Shown here in pieces: positions 15,859 through 25,250 of a stretch of DNA of 64,000 bases. The translations under genes and the position numbers were made by a program. Where the stretch lies: the NCBI GenBank assembly GCA_040766135.1, contig JAXGRA010000001.1, forward strand, positions 186,001 to 250,000. The letters are read 5' to 3'. The notes below the pieces were generated by a model. That model worked only from the letters and a program-made list of their open reading frames with translations. It did no database searches and had not been told where the DNA came from. This stretch comes from JAGVSV01 sp040766135 (GTDB lineage: Bacteria; Bacillota; Clostridia; Christensenellales; Aristaeellaceae). How positions within the stretch are numbered: position 1 is the stretch's first letter; each line of letters opens with the position of its first letter.

Positions 15859-17055
15859 ATGACCAATTTTGTGTTTATTTCCCCGCACTTTCCTACGAAT
15901 TACTGGCAGTTTTGCCGGGCGCTGAAGGATACGGGCGTCAATGTGCTGGGCATTGCGGATATGCCGTATGACCAGCTGCCTGCGCATGTTCAGGGGGCGC
16001 TGACCGATTACTATCATGTGCCCTCGCTGGAGGATGGCGATGCCGTCCTGAAGGCCGTGGGCTGGTTTACGCACCGATGGGGCAAGATTGACTGGCTGGA
16101 AAGCAACAACGAGTACTGGCTGGAGCAGGATGCCTGGCTGCGCACGATGTTCCATATCACCACCGGGCCGCAGATGGAACAGATGGAGCTATATAAGCGC
16201 AAGTCCGCCATGAAGGAGGGCTACCGCCGGGCCGGGGTGCCTGTGGCCAAATGGCGCTTGGCCGATACACTGGCCCAGGCGCAGGCCTTTGCCGAGCAGG
16301 TAGGCTACCCCATTGTGGCCAAGCCGGATACCGGCGTAGGGGCCAGCAACATGTACCGCATCCAGGATGAGAACGATTTGCGTGCGTTCTTTGCCAAAAA
16401 ACCTTTGATCCCTTATATTTTGGAACAATACGTCAACGGCGGCATCTGCTCCTACGATGCGCTGATTGACAGCCAGGGCAACCCCTTGTACGAAACAGGC
16501 AATCTGACGTCGGGGTCGCTGATGGATGTGGTCAACCACCAGCTGGACTCGGTGTTCATGATTGTGCCTGAAGTGGCGGAGGATTTGCGCGAGATTGGCC
16601 GCCGCACGGTGAAGGCCTTTAACGTTAAAAGCCGCCTGGTACACTTTGAGTTTTTCAGGCTCCATGAGGATCAGGACGGCCTGGGCAAAAAGGGCGACAT
16701 TGTCGCGCTGGAGGTCAACATGCGCCCCTCCGGCGGCGTGACGCCGGACATGATCAACTACGCCGGCAGCATCGATATCTACCGCCTGTGGGCCGATATG
16801 GTGATGCACGACCGCATCTGGCTTGACCCTGACCGGCAAAAATACTACTGCGTGTTTGTGGGCAGGCGCGACAACCATGCCTATCGGCATTCGCATTATG
16901 ATGTTATGAATGAATATCGGCACCGCATCGTTATGCAGGAGCGTTTGCCCCAGGCGTTAAGCGGCGCCATGGGCAATGACCTGTACTTGGCGCGGTGCAT
17001 CAACAAGGAGGAGGCGGACGAGTTTGTGCGCTATGTCTGCCAGCCAATAGGATGA
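15859..17055 (+). CDS. ATP-grasp family ligase
   Basis: The 398-residue protein has an N-terminal pre-ATP-grasp domain (FISPHFPTNYWQF), then the ATP-grasp nucleotide fold. The lysine of GYPIVAKPDTGVGASN lies near residue 157. The metal-binding end has E/N in ALEVNMRPSGG near residue 295. ATP-grasp enzymes join a carboxylate to an amine, thiol or hydroxyl through an acyl phosphate. The substrate is not evident. It overlaps the esterase gene by four bases (ATGA), so the two products are probably made in equal amounts and act together. Confidence 0.82.
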   Translation: MTNFVFISPHFPTNYWQFCRALKDTGVNVLGIADMPYDQLPAHVQGALTDYYHVPSLEDGDAVLKAVGWFTHRWGKIDWLESNNEYWLEQDAWLRTMFHITTGPQMEQMELYKRKSAMKEGYRRAGVPVAKWRLADTLAQAQAFAEQVGYPIVAKPDTGVGASNMYRIQDENDLRAFFAKKPLIPYILEQYVNGGICSYDALIDSQGNPLYETGNLTSGSLMDVVNHQLDSVFMIVPEVAEDLREIGRRTVKAFNVKSRLVHFEFFRLHEDQDGLGKKGDIVALEVNMRPSGGVTPDMINYAGSIDIYRLWADMVMHDRIWLDPDRQKYYCVFVGRRDNHAYRHSHYDVMNEYRHRIVMQERLPQALSGAMGNDLYLARCINKEEADEFVRYVCQPIG

Positions 17056-17792
17056 GCAAAAGGTTTCACAGCTTTTATTCCCACGCGCTGGGGCGCGATA
17101 TGGGCATGTATATCCATGGCCACGCGGGCAAGCCCTGCGTGGTATTCCCCTCGCAGGACGGTAGCTATGACAATTTTGAAGGCTTCGGCATGTTGGAGCC
17201 CTGTACGCCGTATCTGCGCGACGGCAAGCTGCGGCTGTACTGCGTGGATGGCATTGACAAGGAAACATGGTCCAACAAAGGCGGCAACCCGCGCCACCGC
17301 ATGGAGCGGCACGAGGCATGGTTCCGGTACCTGACCGATGAGCTGACGCCCTTTATCCATCAGGACACAGGCTGGCAGGGCCGGCTGATGACCACGGGCT
17401 GCAGCATGGGTGCCACGCACGCGGCCAACCTGCTGTTCCGGCGTCCGGACTTGTACGATACTGTCATTGGCCTGAGCGGCGCCTATGATGCGGCCTGGCT
17501 GATGGATGGCTACACCGATGATTTGGTGCATCTGAACAGCCCGGTCAGCAGCATCAGCGCCATGCCGCACGATCATCCGTATATTGATATGCTCAACAGC
17601 TGCACCATCATTCTGTGCGCCGGGCGCGGCGCATGGGAGGAACAGATGCTGCACTCCATGGGGCTGCTGCAGCGTGCCATGAACGAAAAAGGCATCAATG
17701 CCTGGTTTGATTATTGGGGTGAGGATGTCAATCATGACTGGCCCTGGTGGCGCATTCAGTTGGCCTATTTCTTAGGCAAGGTGATGGGGTAA
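17052..17792 (+). CDS. Esterase-family alpha/beta hydrolase
   Basis: The 246-residue protein fits the esterase D/putative esterase family. The nucleophile elbow is GCSMGA (Ser near residue 119), and a late His lies in DVNHDWPWWR. It has no signal peptide. The start is the ATG in the ATGA overlap with the ATP-grasp gene; an upstream extension would lie inside that gene. The pair suggests that an ester or thioester is made or cleaved with the ligase's product, but the substrate is unknown. Confidence 0.78.
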   Translation: MSKRFHSFYSHALGRDMGMYIHGHAGKPCVVFPSQDGSYDNFEGFGMLEPCTPYLRDGKLRLYCVDGIDKETWSNKGGNPRHRMERHEAWFRYLTDELTPFIHQDTGWQGRLMTTGCSMGATHAANLLFRRPDLYDTVIGLSGAYDAAWLMDGYTDDLVHLNSPVSSISAMPHDHPYIDMLNSCTIILCAGRGAWEEQMLHSMGLLQRAMNEKGINAWFDYWGEDVNHDWPWWRIQLAYFLGKVMG

Positions 17793-17893
17793 GAAAGCGG
17801 AAAACTAATCCTTTTCTGTTTTGAAAAGCAGTGATACAATGCTCCTGTCGTATGGCGACATGGTAATGAAAACAAAAAGGAGAAGTTCCTCGT

Positions 17894-19159
17894 ATGACGT
17901 ACGCCATTATTTTGTTCGCTGTAACCTATGTCCTCATGCTTGCCTTTGGCAAATATCGCGCATACATCGCGCTGGGTTCGGCCGCCATATTCATCGTTTC
18001 CGGCATGCTGCCGGTTGACCAAATCTTTGGCGCCATCGACTTCAATGTGCTGATGATGATTGCGGGCACAATGGGGCTGGTTCAGTTGTTTATCGACAGC
18101 AAGATGCCATCGCTTCTGGCCGATATGGTGATGGAGAAGGTGCCGAATGTCCAGATGGCTGCTGTGGCCCTGGCGTTGTTTGCGGGGATTATCTCCGCCT
18201 TTGTGGATAATGTGGCCACCGTTCTTATGGTTGCCCCCATTGCATTGGAAATATGCAAAAAATTAAAGACCAATCCCGTGCCGTTCATCATCGGTATTGC
18301 AGTATCGTCTAACCTGCAGGGCGCCGCAACGCTGGTGGGCGATACCACCGCCATTATGCTGGGCTCCTATGCAGACATGAGCTTTTTGGACTTTTTCTTC
18401 TATCAGGGCAAGCCAAGCATCTTCTTTGCGGTAGAACTGGGGGCTATTACTTCTGCCATCATCTTGGCCTGGCTGTTCCGCAAGGAAAAACAGCCCGTTC
18501 CCAAAGGGGCCCCCCGTACTGTTGTTACGGACTATGTCCCCACCGTTCTGCTGGTCGGCATGATTGTCCTTTTGATCGCTGCTTCCTTTATTCCCAACAA
18601 ACCCGATATCACCAATGGATTGATTTGTATTACATTGATGGTTGTGGGCATCATTTATAGCTCTGTTACTTCCAATAAGGGCGCACTGGTTGACGCGCTC
18701 AAGGCAATTGATTTAGAAACCATTGGCTTGCTGTTTGGGCTTTTCCTTGTGATCGGCGGCATTTCCAACATGGGTGTCATTGATGCGGCTGCGGAGCTGC
18801 TGGCCAAGCTGGGCGGCGGGAACGTCTTTGTCCTGTATACCGTTGTCGTTTGGGCTTCCGTTCTGCTGTCTGCCTTTATTGACAACATTCCCTATGTGGC
18901 AACCATGCTGCCGGTGGTTACGGGGCTGGCTGCAACGCTGGGCATTGAGCCCACGTTGCTGTATTTTGGGTTGCTGACGGGCGCTACGCTGGGCGGCAAC
19001 TGCACACCCATCGGCGCTTCTGCCAACATTGCCGGTATCGGCATCCTGCGCAAGGCCGGCTATGAGGTGAAAACAAAGGACTTCACCCGCATTGGTATCC
19101 CGTTCACTCTGGCTGCTGTGATTCCGGCCTACATCTATTTCTGGCTGCTTTACGCTTAA
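17894..19159 (+). CDS. ArsB/NhaD (SLC13-like) ion or anion permease
   Basis: The 421-residue membrane protein has about 11 helices arranged as two related halves. The paired motifs SAFVDNVATVLMVAP (about 94-108) and SAFIDNIPYVATMLP are the family's repeated signature, and NLQGAATLVGDTTA and GGNCTPIGASANI are the re-entrant loops. Relatives carry sodium/proton, arsenite, citrate, dicarboxylates or sulfate; the substrate cannot be told here. An AAAAGGAG site precedes the ATG. It stands alone, with a terminator behind it. Confidence 0.82.
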   Translation: MTYAIILFAVTYVLMLAFGKYRAYIALGSAAIFIVSGMLPVDQIFGAIDFNVLMMIAGTMGLVQLFIDSKMPSLLADMVMEKVPNVQMAAVALALFAGIISAFVDNVATVLMVAPIALEICKKLKTNPVPFIIGIAVSSNLQGAATLVGDTTAIMLGSYADMSFLDFFFYQGKPSIFFAVELGAITSAIILAWLFRKEKQPVPKGAPRTVVTDYVPTVLLVGMIVLLIAASFIPNKPDITNGLICITLMVVGIIYSSVTSNKGALVDALKAIDLETIGLLFGLFLVIGGISNMGVIDAAAELLAKLGGGNVFVLYTVVVWASVLLSAFIDNIPYVATMLPVVTGLAATLGIEPTLLYFGLLTGATLGGNCTPIGASANIAGIGILRKAGYEVKTKDFTRIGIPFTLAAVIPAYIYFWLLYA

Positions 19160-19197
19160 GGCGTATTTTAGAGGCCCGACGCCCTTAACAGAGAAAA

Positions 19198-19242
19198 ACA
19201 GAGCCTGGAACCGCAAAACGGTGGCGCAGGCTCTGTTTTTTA
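19198..19242 (+). terminator. Terminator of the permease gene
   Basis: A ten-base stem ACAGAGCCTG/CAGGCTCTGT encloses a second small ACCG/CGGT stem and is followed by a T-tract from 19237. Confidence 0.9.
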
Positions 19243-19266
19243 TAGATGAGCAGAAACGTGCGATGA

Positions 19267-19295
19267 TGTACAAACCCAGCCATTGCTTTTATAAT
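19267..19295 (+). promoter_or_regulatory. Promoter of the AAA ATPase/threonine aldolase pair
   Basis: TGTACA at 19267-19272 and TATAAT at 19290-19295 are 17 bases apart. Confidence 0.65.
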
Positions 19296-19328
19296 GAGAT
19301 GAAATGACTTATCCAACGAGGAGAAACC

Positions 19329-20387
19329 ATGAGCCGTAAGGACAATGACCACCGCAAGGAAGAAATCATCCGCCTGCAAAGCGAAATCATCCGCGAAATG
19401 ACCGGCGACAACCTGCGCCGCGTGGGGATTGACCTGTGGGGTCCGGCGCAACCGCCGGAGGCCGAAAAGACCCCGCCGCCGGGCTTCCCGGAGGTGCCAG
19501 ATCCCTTCGCACCAGAGGCTGAACCAAAGCCCGATGTCCCGCCTAAGGAGAATATTGAAGACCTTAAAAAAGAGCTCCATGGCTATATCGGGCTGGACCT
19601 GATCAAAGAAGAGGTAGACAGCCTAATCAATCTGGTCACGGTATACGCGCTGCGCAAGCAGCACGACCTGCCGTGCGAGGATTTGTCGCTGCACATGGTG
19701 TTTTCGGGCAATCCCGGCACCGGCAAGACCATGATTGCCCGGCTGATGTCCCGCATTTACCATGCCTTGGGCATTTTAAGCAAAGGGCACTTGGTGGAGG
19801 TAGACCGTTCTGGCCTGGTGGCGGGCTATGTGGGGCAGACAGCGCTGAAAACCAGCGAGGTGATAAAAAAGGCGCTGGGCGGCGTGCTGTTCATTGACGA
19901 GGCATATGCGCTGACCACGCGCGGCCCGCAGGATTATGGGCAGGAGGCCGTGGAAACGCTGCTCAAGGCCATGGAGGACAACAAGGACGACCTGGTGGTC
20001 ATTGTGGCGGGCTATGTGGATTTGATGAAGGACTTTGTGCAGTCCAACCCCGGATTGCAATCCCGCTTTAACCGCTTTATGTACTTCCCGGATTATACGC
20101 TGGATGAGATGATGGCCATCTTTGACATGCGCATGAACAAGGCTGGGTACACCCTGGACGACGATGCGCGCGAGCCGCTGCGCACGCTGATCAGCGAGGA
20201 AAGTCAAAACACCATCGCCTTTGGCAATGCACGCGGCGTGCGCAATTTGTTTGAACAGATCATTGCCCGCCAGGCCAATCGTCTGGCCAAAATGTCCGAT
20301 GTGACGCGTGAGCAGCTGATGCAGATCACGCGCGCCGACATCCCGGGATATGAGGATGAAGCGGAGGAAGAGGCAAGCCATGCTTAG
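19329..20387 (+). CDS. CbxX/CfqX-family AAA ATPase (SpoVK-like)
   Basis: The 352-residue protein has a charged, proline-rich N-terminus (about 1-75) and one AAA domain. Walker A is GNPGTGKT at 127-134, Walker B is VLFIDEAYAL, and sensor/arginine elements lie around NPGLQSRFNRF. The closest known types are the Rubisco activase CbbX and the sporulation protein SpoVK, whose rings remodel protein complexes. No Rubisco gene is near, so a SpoVK-like remodelling role is likelier. It overlaps the threonine aldolase gene by eight bases. Confidence 0.85.
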   Translation: MSRKDNDHRKEEIIRLQSEIIREMTGDNLRRVGIDLWGPAQPPEAEKTPPPGFPEVPDPFAPEAEPKPDVPPKENIEDLKKELHGYIGLDLIKEEVDSLINLVTVYALRKQHDLPCEDLSLHMVFSGNPGTGKTMIARLMSRIYHALGILSKGHLVEVDRSGLVAGYVGQTALKTSEVIKKALGGVLFIDEAYALTTRGPQDYGQEAVETLLKAMEDNKDDLVVIVAGYVDLMKDFVQSNPGLQSRFNRFMYFPDYTLDEMMAIFDMRMNKAGYTLDDDAREPLRTLISEESQNTIAFGNARGVRNLFEQIIARQANRLAKMSDVTREQLMQITRADIPGYEDEAEEEASHA

Positions 20388-21417
20388 ATTTCTCAACGAT
20401 TATCAGCACGGCGCACATCCGCAGGTCATGCAGCATCTGCAGGAGATCAATGCGCAAGCTTTTCCCGGCTATGGGGAGGATGCCATTTGCCGGCGTGCAG
20501 CCGATACCATCCGCGCGTGGACGGGCTGTGCAGACGCCGCCGTGCATTTTATAACCGGCGGGACGCAAGCCAACCTGACCGTTATCGCATCGCTGCTGCA
20601 CCCGTACCAGGGCGTGATTGCCGCGGCTACCGGGCACATCCATGTGCATGAGGCCGGCGCGGTGGAGGCCACCGGGCACAAGGTGCTGGCGGTGGACAAC
20701 GCCCAGGGAAAAGTCACCGCGCAGGCCGTGCGCACATTGGTGCACACCCACCGTATGGACGAGGCCTTTGAACACACCGTGCAGCCCGGCATGGTGTACA
20801 TTTCGCACACCACGGAGCTGGGCACCATTTATCAGTTAGAGGAATTGCAATCTCTGTCGCAGGCCTACCGCGAGCTGGGGCTGCCGCTGTTTGTGGACGG
20901 CGCGCGCTTAGGCTATGGCCTGACCGCCGAGGGTGCGGACGTGAACATCCATGACATAGCCAAGCTGGCCGATGTGTTTACCATCGGCGGCACCAAGCAG
21001 GGCGCATTGTTTGGAGAGGCCATTGTGTTTACCAACCCGGCGCTGGCCAAGGATTTCCGCTATCACCTCAAGCAGCGCGGCGGCATGCTGGCCAAGGGCT
21101 GGCTGCTGGGCGCACAGTTTGAAGCGCTACTGAAGGATGATCTGTACCTATCTCTCTCCCGGCATGCCAACACGCTGGCGCTGATGCTGCGCGACGGTCT
21201 GGCTGCCCAGGGCTGGCGGCTGCACGGGCGCTCGCCCAGCAACCAGCAGTTTGTATGGCTGCCTACAGCGGTGGCGAACAAACTGCGCGAGCATTGCGCC
21301 TTTGGCACGCTGGAGCATGGCGAGGGTGAATGCATGGTGCGTTTCTGCACCAGCTGGGCTACAAAAGAGGACGACGTGCGCGCGCTGCTGGATGTGCTGT
21401 CGCACCTGCGGGCGTAA
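20380..21417 (+). CDS. ltaE: Low-specificity threonine aldolase
   Basis: This 345-residue PLP enzyme (fold type I) cleaves threonine or allo-threonine to glycine and acetaldehyde. The PLP lysine is in IGGTKQGALFG (about residue 205). HFITGGTQANL, HTTELGTIY and VDGARLGYGL are the expected cofactor-binding segments. I choose ATG 20380, which overlaps the AAA gene's last codons; a longer frame would begin inside that gene. It could alternatively act on a related beta-hydroxy amino acid. It converges with the 2'-5' ligase-like gene four bases away. Confidence 0.87.
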   Translation: MLRFLNDYQHGAHPQVMQHLQEINAQAFPGYGEDAICRRAADTIRAWTGCADAAVHFITGGTQANLTVIASLLHPYQGVIAAATGHIHVHEAGAVEATGHKVLAVDNAQGKVTAQAVRTLVHTHRMDEAFEHTVQPGMVYISHTTELGTIYQLEELQSLSQAYRELGLPLFVDGARLGYGLTAEGADVNIHDIAKLADVFTIGGTKQGALFGEAIVFTNPALAKDFRYHLKQRGGMLAKGWLLGAQFEALLKDDLYLSLSRHANTLALMLRDGLAAQGWRLHGRSPSNQQFVWLPTAVANKLREHCAFGTLEHGEGECMVRFCTSWATKEDDVRALLDVLSHLRA

Positions 21418-21421
21418 GCGT

Positions 21422-21970
21422 TTATTCTGTTATGGTTTCAAGCGGCGTGTACAGCATGCCGCTTTTTGTAAACTGGCTGTGATACAGCGTGATGCCGGGC
21501 AGCGTAGCTGGCGGCGATACAGGAAGCTGCGGCAGCAAATCATTCATTGCGCGGGTCAGCTGCGCATCGCGCGCCAGCGTAATGTGCGGCACCCACTTGC
21601 GATTATCCGCCGCTACCCAAGGCTTCAACCCCTGTGCCAGCTCTGCAACAAAGGCTGTTAGTTCCTCGGTGACCTCAAGGCCGGCCCACAGCGTATGCCC
21701 CTTGCGGCTGGGAAAATGCCCATAGGTAGCAATGCGCGCGCAGCGCGCGTGCTGGGACAGCCCCGACAGCGCAGCAAACCAATGACGTATCTGCTGTGCG
21801 ATGTCAGGCGGCACTTCGCCCAAGAAGCACATTGTCAGGTGCAGATTGCGCTGCGGTGTCCGGCGCATGTGGGCGGCATGTGCTTGCAGAGCCTGCATGG
21901 CCTGCTGCAGCACAGGATAAAAAGCCTGGGGCAGGTCGGCTGCGATAAACAGCCGCATATGCTCTGCCAT
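21422..21970 (-). CDS. thpR: RNA 2',3'-cyclic phosphodiesterase (2'-5' RNA ligase family)
   Basis: The 182-residue protein has the two HxT motifs of the 2H phosphoesterase fold, HLTMCFLGE and HITLARD, and begins MRLFIAADLP like the family. Members open 2',3'-cyclic phosphates and can join tRNA halves in vitro. I start at ATG 21970 with an AGGTG site; a start four codons later (MRLF) is possible. A good TTGACA-N17-TACGCT promoter lies upstream. Confidence 0.88.
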   Translation of the reverse strand: MAEHMRLFIAADLPQAFYPVLQQAMQALQAHAAHMRRTPQRNLHLTMCFLGEVPPDIAQQIRHWFAALSGLSQHARCARIATYGHFPSRKGHTLWAGLEVTEELTAFVAELAQGLKPWVAADNRKWVPHITLARDAQLTRAMNDLLPQLPVSPPATLPGITLYHSQFTKSGMLYTPLETITE

Positions 21971-22002
21971 GGCGATGCACCTGCCTTTCCCTGTTTTTAC
22001 AA

Positions 22003-22031
22003 AGCGTAGCATGTGCCCCGGAGCGTGTCAA
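22003..22031 (-). promoter_or_regulatory. Promoter of the thpR gene
   Basis: On the minus strand TTGACA (22031-22026) and TACGCT (22008-22003) are 17 bases apart, 33 bases before the start codon. Confidence 0.75.
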
Positions 22032-22049
22032 AATATCTGTGCAAAGTTA

Positions 22050-22078
22050 TTGCCCAATGCACATGGATTTGGTAACAT
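22050..22078 (+). promoter_or_regulatory. Promoter of the esterase-dehydrogenase-oxidoreductase operon
   Basis: TTGCCC at 22050-22055 and TAACAT at 22073-22078 are 17 bases apart. The strength would be modest. It lies back to back with the thpR promoter. Confidence 0.5.
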
Positions 22079-22114
22079 GCACCGCAAGTGCAAGTATAGG
22101 AGGAGGTTTTCGCC

Positions 22115-23074
22115 ATGCCCATTATCGACATGCCGTTGGAGCAACTGCTGACCTATCAGGGGGTAAACCCCAAACCCAGGGATTTTGACGAATATTGGGC
22201 GCGTGCGCTCAACGAAATGCACGCGATGGGCACGGCGCATGAGCGTGTGCGTGCGGATTTCCAGGCGCCGGGCGTTACCTGCTACGACCTGTGGTTTACA
22301 GGCGTGGGCGGCGCCAGGGTGTATGCCAAGCTGTTAATTCCCGAACGTCTGGGCAAGCTGCCCGCCGTGCTGCGTTTCCACGGCTATTCTGGGGATTCGG
22401 GCAGCTGGGTTGGGCATCTGGCCTATGCGCAATCGGGCTTTGTGGTGGCGGCGCTGGACTGCCGCGGCCAGGGCGGCAAGTCGGAGGACGTGGGCGGCGT
22501 CAAGGGCAACACCCATAAGGGGCAGATTATCCGCGGCCTGGACGACCCGGATTCGGACAAGTTGCTTACCCGCAACCTTTTTTTGGATACCGCGCATCTG
22601 GCCCGCATCGTGATGGACTTCCCGGAGGTAGATCCCGAGCGTGTAGGCGCCACCGGCGGCAGCCAGGGCGGCGCGCTGACGCTGGCTTGTGCATCGCTGG
22701 AGCCCCGCGTGAAACGGCTGGCCCCCGTGTTCCCGTTTATGTGCGATTATCGCCGCGTGTGGGATCTGGACCTGGATGTAGCGGCCTATGCCGAACTGCG
22801 CGAGCATTTCCGTCGCAGCGACCCGCAGCACAAGCGCGTGGATGAGATTTTTACCAAGTTGGGCTATATTGATTTGCAGCACCTGGCCAATCGCATTCAG
22901 GGCGAAACCGTGCTGTGCTGCGGCCTGATGGATACCATATGCCCCCCGTCCACCCAGTTTGCGGCATACAACAAAATCACCGCCCCCAAGCGGTACGAAA
23001 TCTGGCCGGACTTTGGCCACGAAGGGCTGCCGGGCTCGGACGAAATCATTTTTGAGTTTATGCTGGGGCTGTAA
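22115..23074 (+). CDS. Acetyl xylan esterase/cephalosporin-C deacetylase family hydrolase
   Basis: The 319-residue alpha/beta hydrolase matches the AXE1 family (carbohydrate esterase 7 type). The start PLEQLLTYQGVNPKP and FDEYWARAL segment are typical. The nucleophile is the Ser of GATGGSQGGALTLA (about residue 184), and the Asp and His fall in GLMDTICPPS and FGHEGLP. These enzymes remove acetyl groups from xylo-oligosaccharides inside the cell; no signal peptide is present. AGGAGGAGG precedes the ATG. It leads an operon with two oxidoreductases. Confidence 0.88.
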   Translation: MPIIDMPLEQLLTYQGVNPKPRDFDEYWARALNEMHAMGTAHERVRADFQAPGVTCYDLWFTGVGGARVYAKLLIPERLGKLPAVLRFHGYSGDSGSWVGHLAYAQSGFVVAALDCRGQGGKSEDVGGVKGNTHKGQIIRGLDDPDSDKLLTRNLFLDTAHLARIVMDFPEVDPERVGATGGSQGGALTLACASLEPRVKRLAPVFPFMCDYRRVWDLDLDVAAYAELREHFRRSDPQHKRVDEIFTKLGYIDLQHLANRIQGETVLCCGLMDTICPPSTQFAAYNKITAPKRYEIWPDFGHEGLPGSDEIIFEFMLGL

Positions 23075-23086
23075 AAGGAGGCTCAC

Positions 23087-24118
23087 ATGAAAGCGCTGGT
23101 GATGCGGGAATACCGAACGTTTGAGTATTGCGATGTACCTACGCCGGTGCCGGGCAAAGCCGAGGTGCTGGTACGTGTGGAGGCTTGCGCAGTGTGTGGC
23201 AGCGATGTGCATGGCAGCGACGGTTCCACCGGGCGCAGGCAGCCGCCTGTCATCATGGGCCACGAGGCCGCAGGCATTATTGAGGCGGTAGGTTCGGACG
23301 TCACGACGTGGAAACCTGGTGACCGCGTGACGTTTGATTCTACTATTTATTGCGGCCAGTGTGAACGCTGTCAAAAAGGACTTGTCAATTTGTGTGCACA
23401 CCGGCGCGTGCTGGGCGTATCCTGTGATGAGTACCGGCAGGACGGTGCCTTTGCGGAGTTTGTGGTGGTGCCTCAGCATATTCTCTATCAATTGCCGGAT
23501 AAGGTCAGCTTTACCCAGGCGGCCATGGTGGAACCGCTGGCCATCGCCATGCATGCGGCTACCCGCGCACCGGTGCGCCAAGGTGCAGCAGTGCTGGTTG
23601 TAGGGGTAGGCACCATAGGTATGCTCACCCTGCAGGTGCTGCGCAGCATGGGGGCAGGTACGCTGATTGCCGTGGATGTGGACCAAGCCAAGCTGGATGA
23701 AGCGCGGGTAAATGGCGCTACGCATGTGCTGAACAGCAATGATCCTGATGTCAGAACGCACATATTGAACGCCACTGAGCAGCAGGGGGTAGATGTAGCT
23801 TTTGATGCTGTAGGCATCGGAGATACAGTTAACCTGTGCATAGATAGCGTGGCCTTGAACGGCGCGGTGGTGTTAGTTGGCAACCTGAAGCCTGCTATCA
23901 GTTTCCCGCTGCAAAAGGTAGTCACCCGCCAGCTGTCGCTGTTTGGCAGCTGCGCCTCAGCCGGAGAATATGCCGCTTGTCTGGATCTCATCGCTTCTGG
24001 CCAGGTTGACACTGACCGCATGATATCCAAAACTGTCCCCCTCCAAGAGGGCGGTGAATGGATTAACCGTGTGTATGAGGGGCAACCGGGGCTAAACAAG
24101 ATCGTACTCATTCCATAA
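23087..24118 (+). CDS. Zinc-dependent alcohol/polyol dehydrogenase
   Basis: This 343-residue MDR-family enzyme has the catalytic-zinc Cys in ACAVCGSDVHG, GHEAAG, and the structural-zinc cluster CGQCERCQKGLVNLC. The NAD-binding segment VLVVGVGTIGML lies near residue 170. The layout is that of sorbitol, threonine or other polyol dehydrogenases. AAAGGAGG precedes it, 12 bases after the esterase. The substrate is probably a sugar alcohol, given its neighbours. Confidence 0.87.
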   Translation: MKALVMREYRTFEYCDVPTPVPGKAEVLVRVEACAVCGSDVHGSDGSTGRRQPPVIMGHEAAGIIEAVGSDVTTWKPGDRVTFDSTIYCGQCERCQKGLVNLCAHRRVLGVSCDEYRQDGAFAEFVVVPQHILYQLPDKVSFTQAAMVEPLAIAMHAATRAPVRQGAAVLVVGVGTIGMLTLQVLRSMGAGTLIAVDVDQAKLDEARVNGATHVLNSNDPDVRTHILNATEQQGVDVAFDAVGIGDTVNLCIDSVALNGAVVLVGNLKPAISFPLQKVVTRQLSLFGSCASAGEYAACLDLIASGQVDTDRMISKTVPLQEGGEWINRVYEGQPGLNKIVLIP

Positions 24119-24127
24119 GGAGGAGCC

Positions 24128-25246
24128 ATGCCACAACGTATCCGTACTGCTGTTATTGGCTGTGGGAAGGTGGGGCATTTCCATGCCAAAGCCTACCAGG
24201 CTCTGGACAAAGCGCAATTGGTGGCCTGCTATAACCGCACGCTGCCGCGTGCCCGCGCCTTTGGAGAAACCTACAATATCCCCGCCTATGATGACATTGA
24301 AACCATGATTGCCAAGGAAGGCGTCCAGGCCGTATCGATATGCACGCCGCACCCCAACCATGCCGAGGCTGCTGTGCTATGCGCCAAGTTGGGCGTACAT
24401 ATTGCGGTGGAAAAGCCGCTGGCCGCATCGCTGACTGATTGTGACCTTATCCTTTCGGCTGTTGAGAACGCAGGCGTTACGGGGACTACCATCTGCCAAC
24501 GCAGGTTTTATCCGCCTGCGCAGCGCGTGAAGCAAGCCATCTGCGATGGCAAACTGGGCCGCCCCATCCTGGGCACGGTCAATATGCTGGGTTGGCGCGA
24601 TATGGCGTATTATCGTTCCGATCCCTGGCGCGGCACTTGGGCGGGCGAGGGTGGAGGCGTGCTGGTGAATCAGGCGCCGCACCAGCTGGATTTGTTGTTG
24701 TGGTACATGGGTGAGGTAGAGTACCTGTACGCCCAGTGGGATACTTTGAACCATCCGGAACTGGAGGTGGAAGATACCGCCGCTGCGGTCATCCGATTCA
24801 AGTCAGGTGCCATTGGCAACATCGTGGTGAGCAATTCACAAAAACCAGCGCTGTTTGGCAACGTGCGCGTGCACGGCGAAAACGGTGCCAGCGTGGGTGT
24901 GCAGACGGACGGTGGCGCCATGTTTATTGCCGGCGTGTCCACGATTTCTGAGCCACCGGTCAATGACCTGTGGACTGTCGCGGGCGAAGAGGACATGCTG
25001 GATCACTACCAGCAGTGTGACCGCGACTTTTTTGCACGCATTGATCCCATGCTGTATTTCCATCGGGCGCAGCTGGAAGATTTCCTGGATGCGATAGAAA
25101 ATAAACGCCCCCCTGCGATTACGCTGGCGGATGGAAGGCGCACGGTAGAATTATTTACCGGTATCTATCGTTCCGGCCGTTTGGGGCAGCCGGTAACTTT
25201 CCCGCTGGCGTCCCATAGCAACAATTTCGATGGGCGGTTGGGTTAA
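24128..25246 (+). CDS. Gfo/Idh/MocA-family oxidoreductase
   Basis: The 372-residue protein opens with the NAD(P) fold VIGCGKVGHFHAKAY, followed by the active-site EKPLAASL. The C-terminal alpha/beta domain has GGGVLVNQAPHQLDLLLWYMG with the usual catalytic His. Family members oxidise or reduce hydroxyls of sugars and inositols. An AAGGAGG site lies just before the ATG. It converges with azlD four bases away, with no terminator between them. Confidence 0.9.
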   Translation: MPQRIRTAVIGCGKVGHFHAKAYQALDKAQLVACYNRTLPRARAFGETYNIPAYDDIETMIAKEGVQAVSICTPHPNHAEAAVLCAKLGVHIAVEKPLAASLTDCDLILSAVENAGVTGTTICQRRFYPPAQRVKQAICDGKLGRPILGTVNMLGWRDMAYYRSDPWRGTWAGEGGGVLVNQAPHQLDLLLWYMGEVEYLYAQWDTLNHPELEVEDTAAAVIRFKSGAIGNIVVSNSQKPALFGNVRVHGENGASVGVQTDGGAMFIAGVSTISEPPVNDLWTVAGEEDMLDHYQQCDRDFFARIDPMLYFHRAQLEDFLDAIENKRPPAITLADGRRTVELFTGIYRSGRLGQPVTFPLASHSNNFDGRLG

Positions 25247-25250
25247 CTTC

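Noticed and set aside
22334..23761. A 475-codon minus-strand frame opposite the esterase and dehydrogenase
   Set aside because: It spans two real genes on the other strand and has shadow composition (many His, Arg, Gln).
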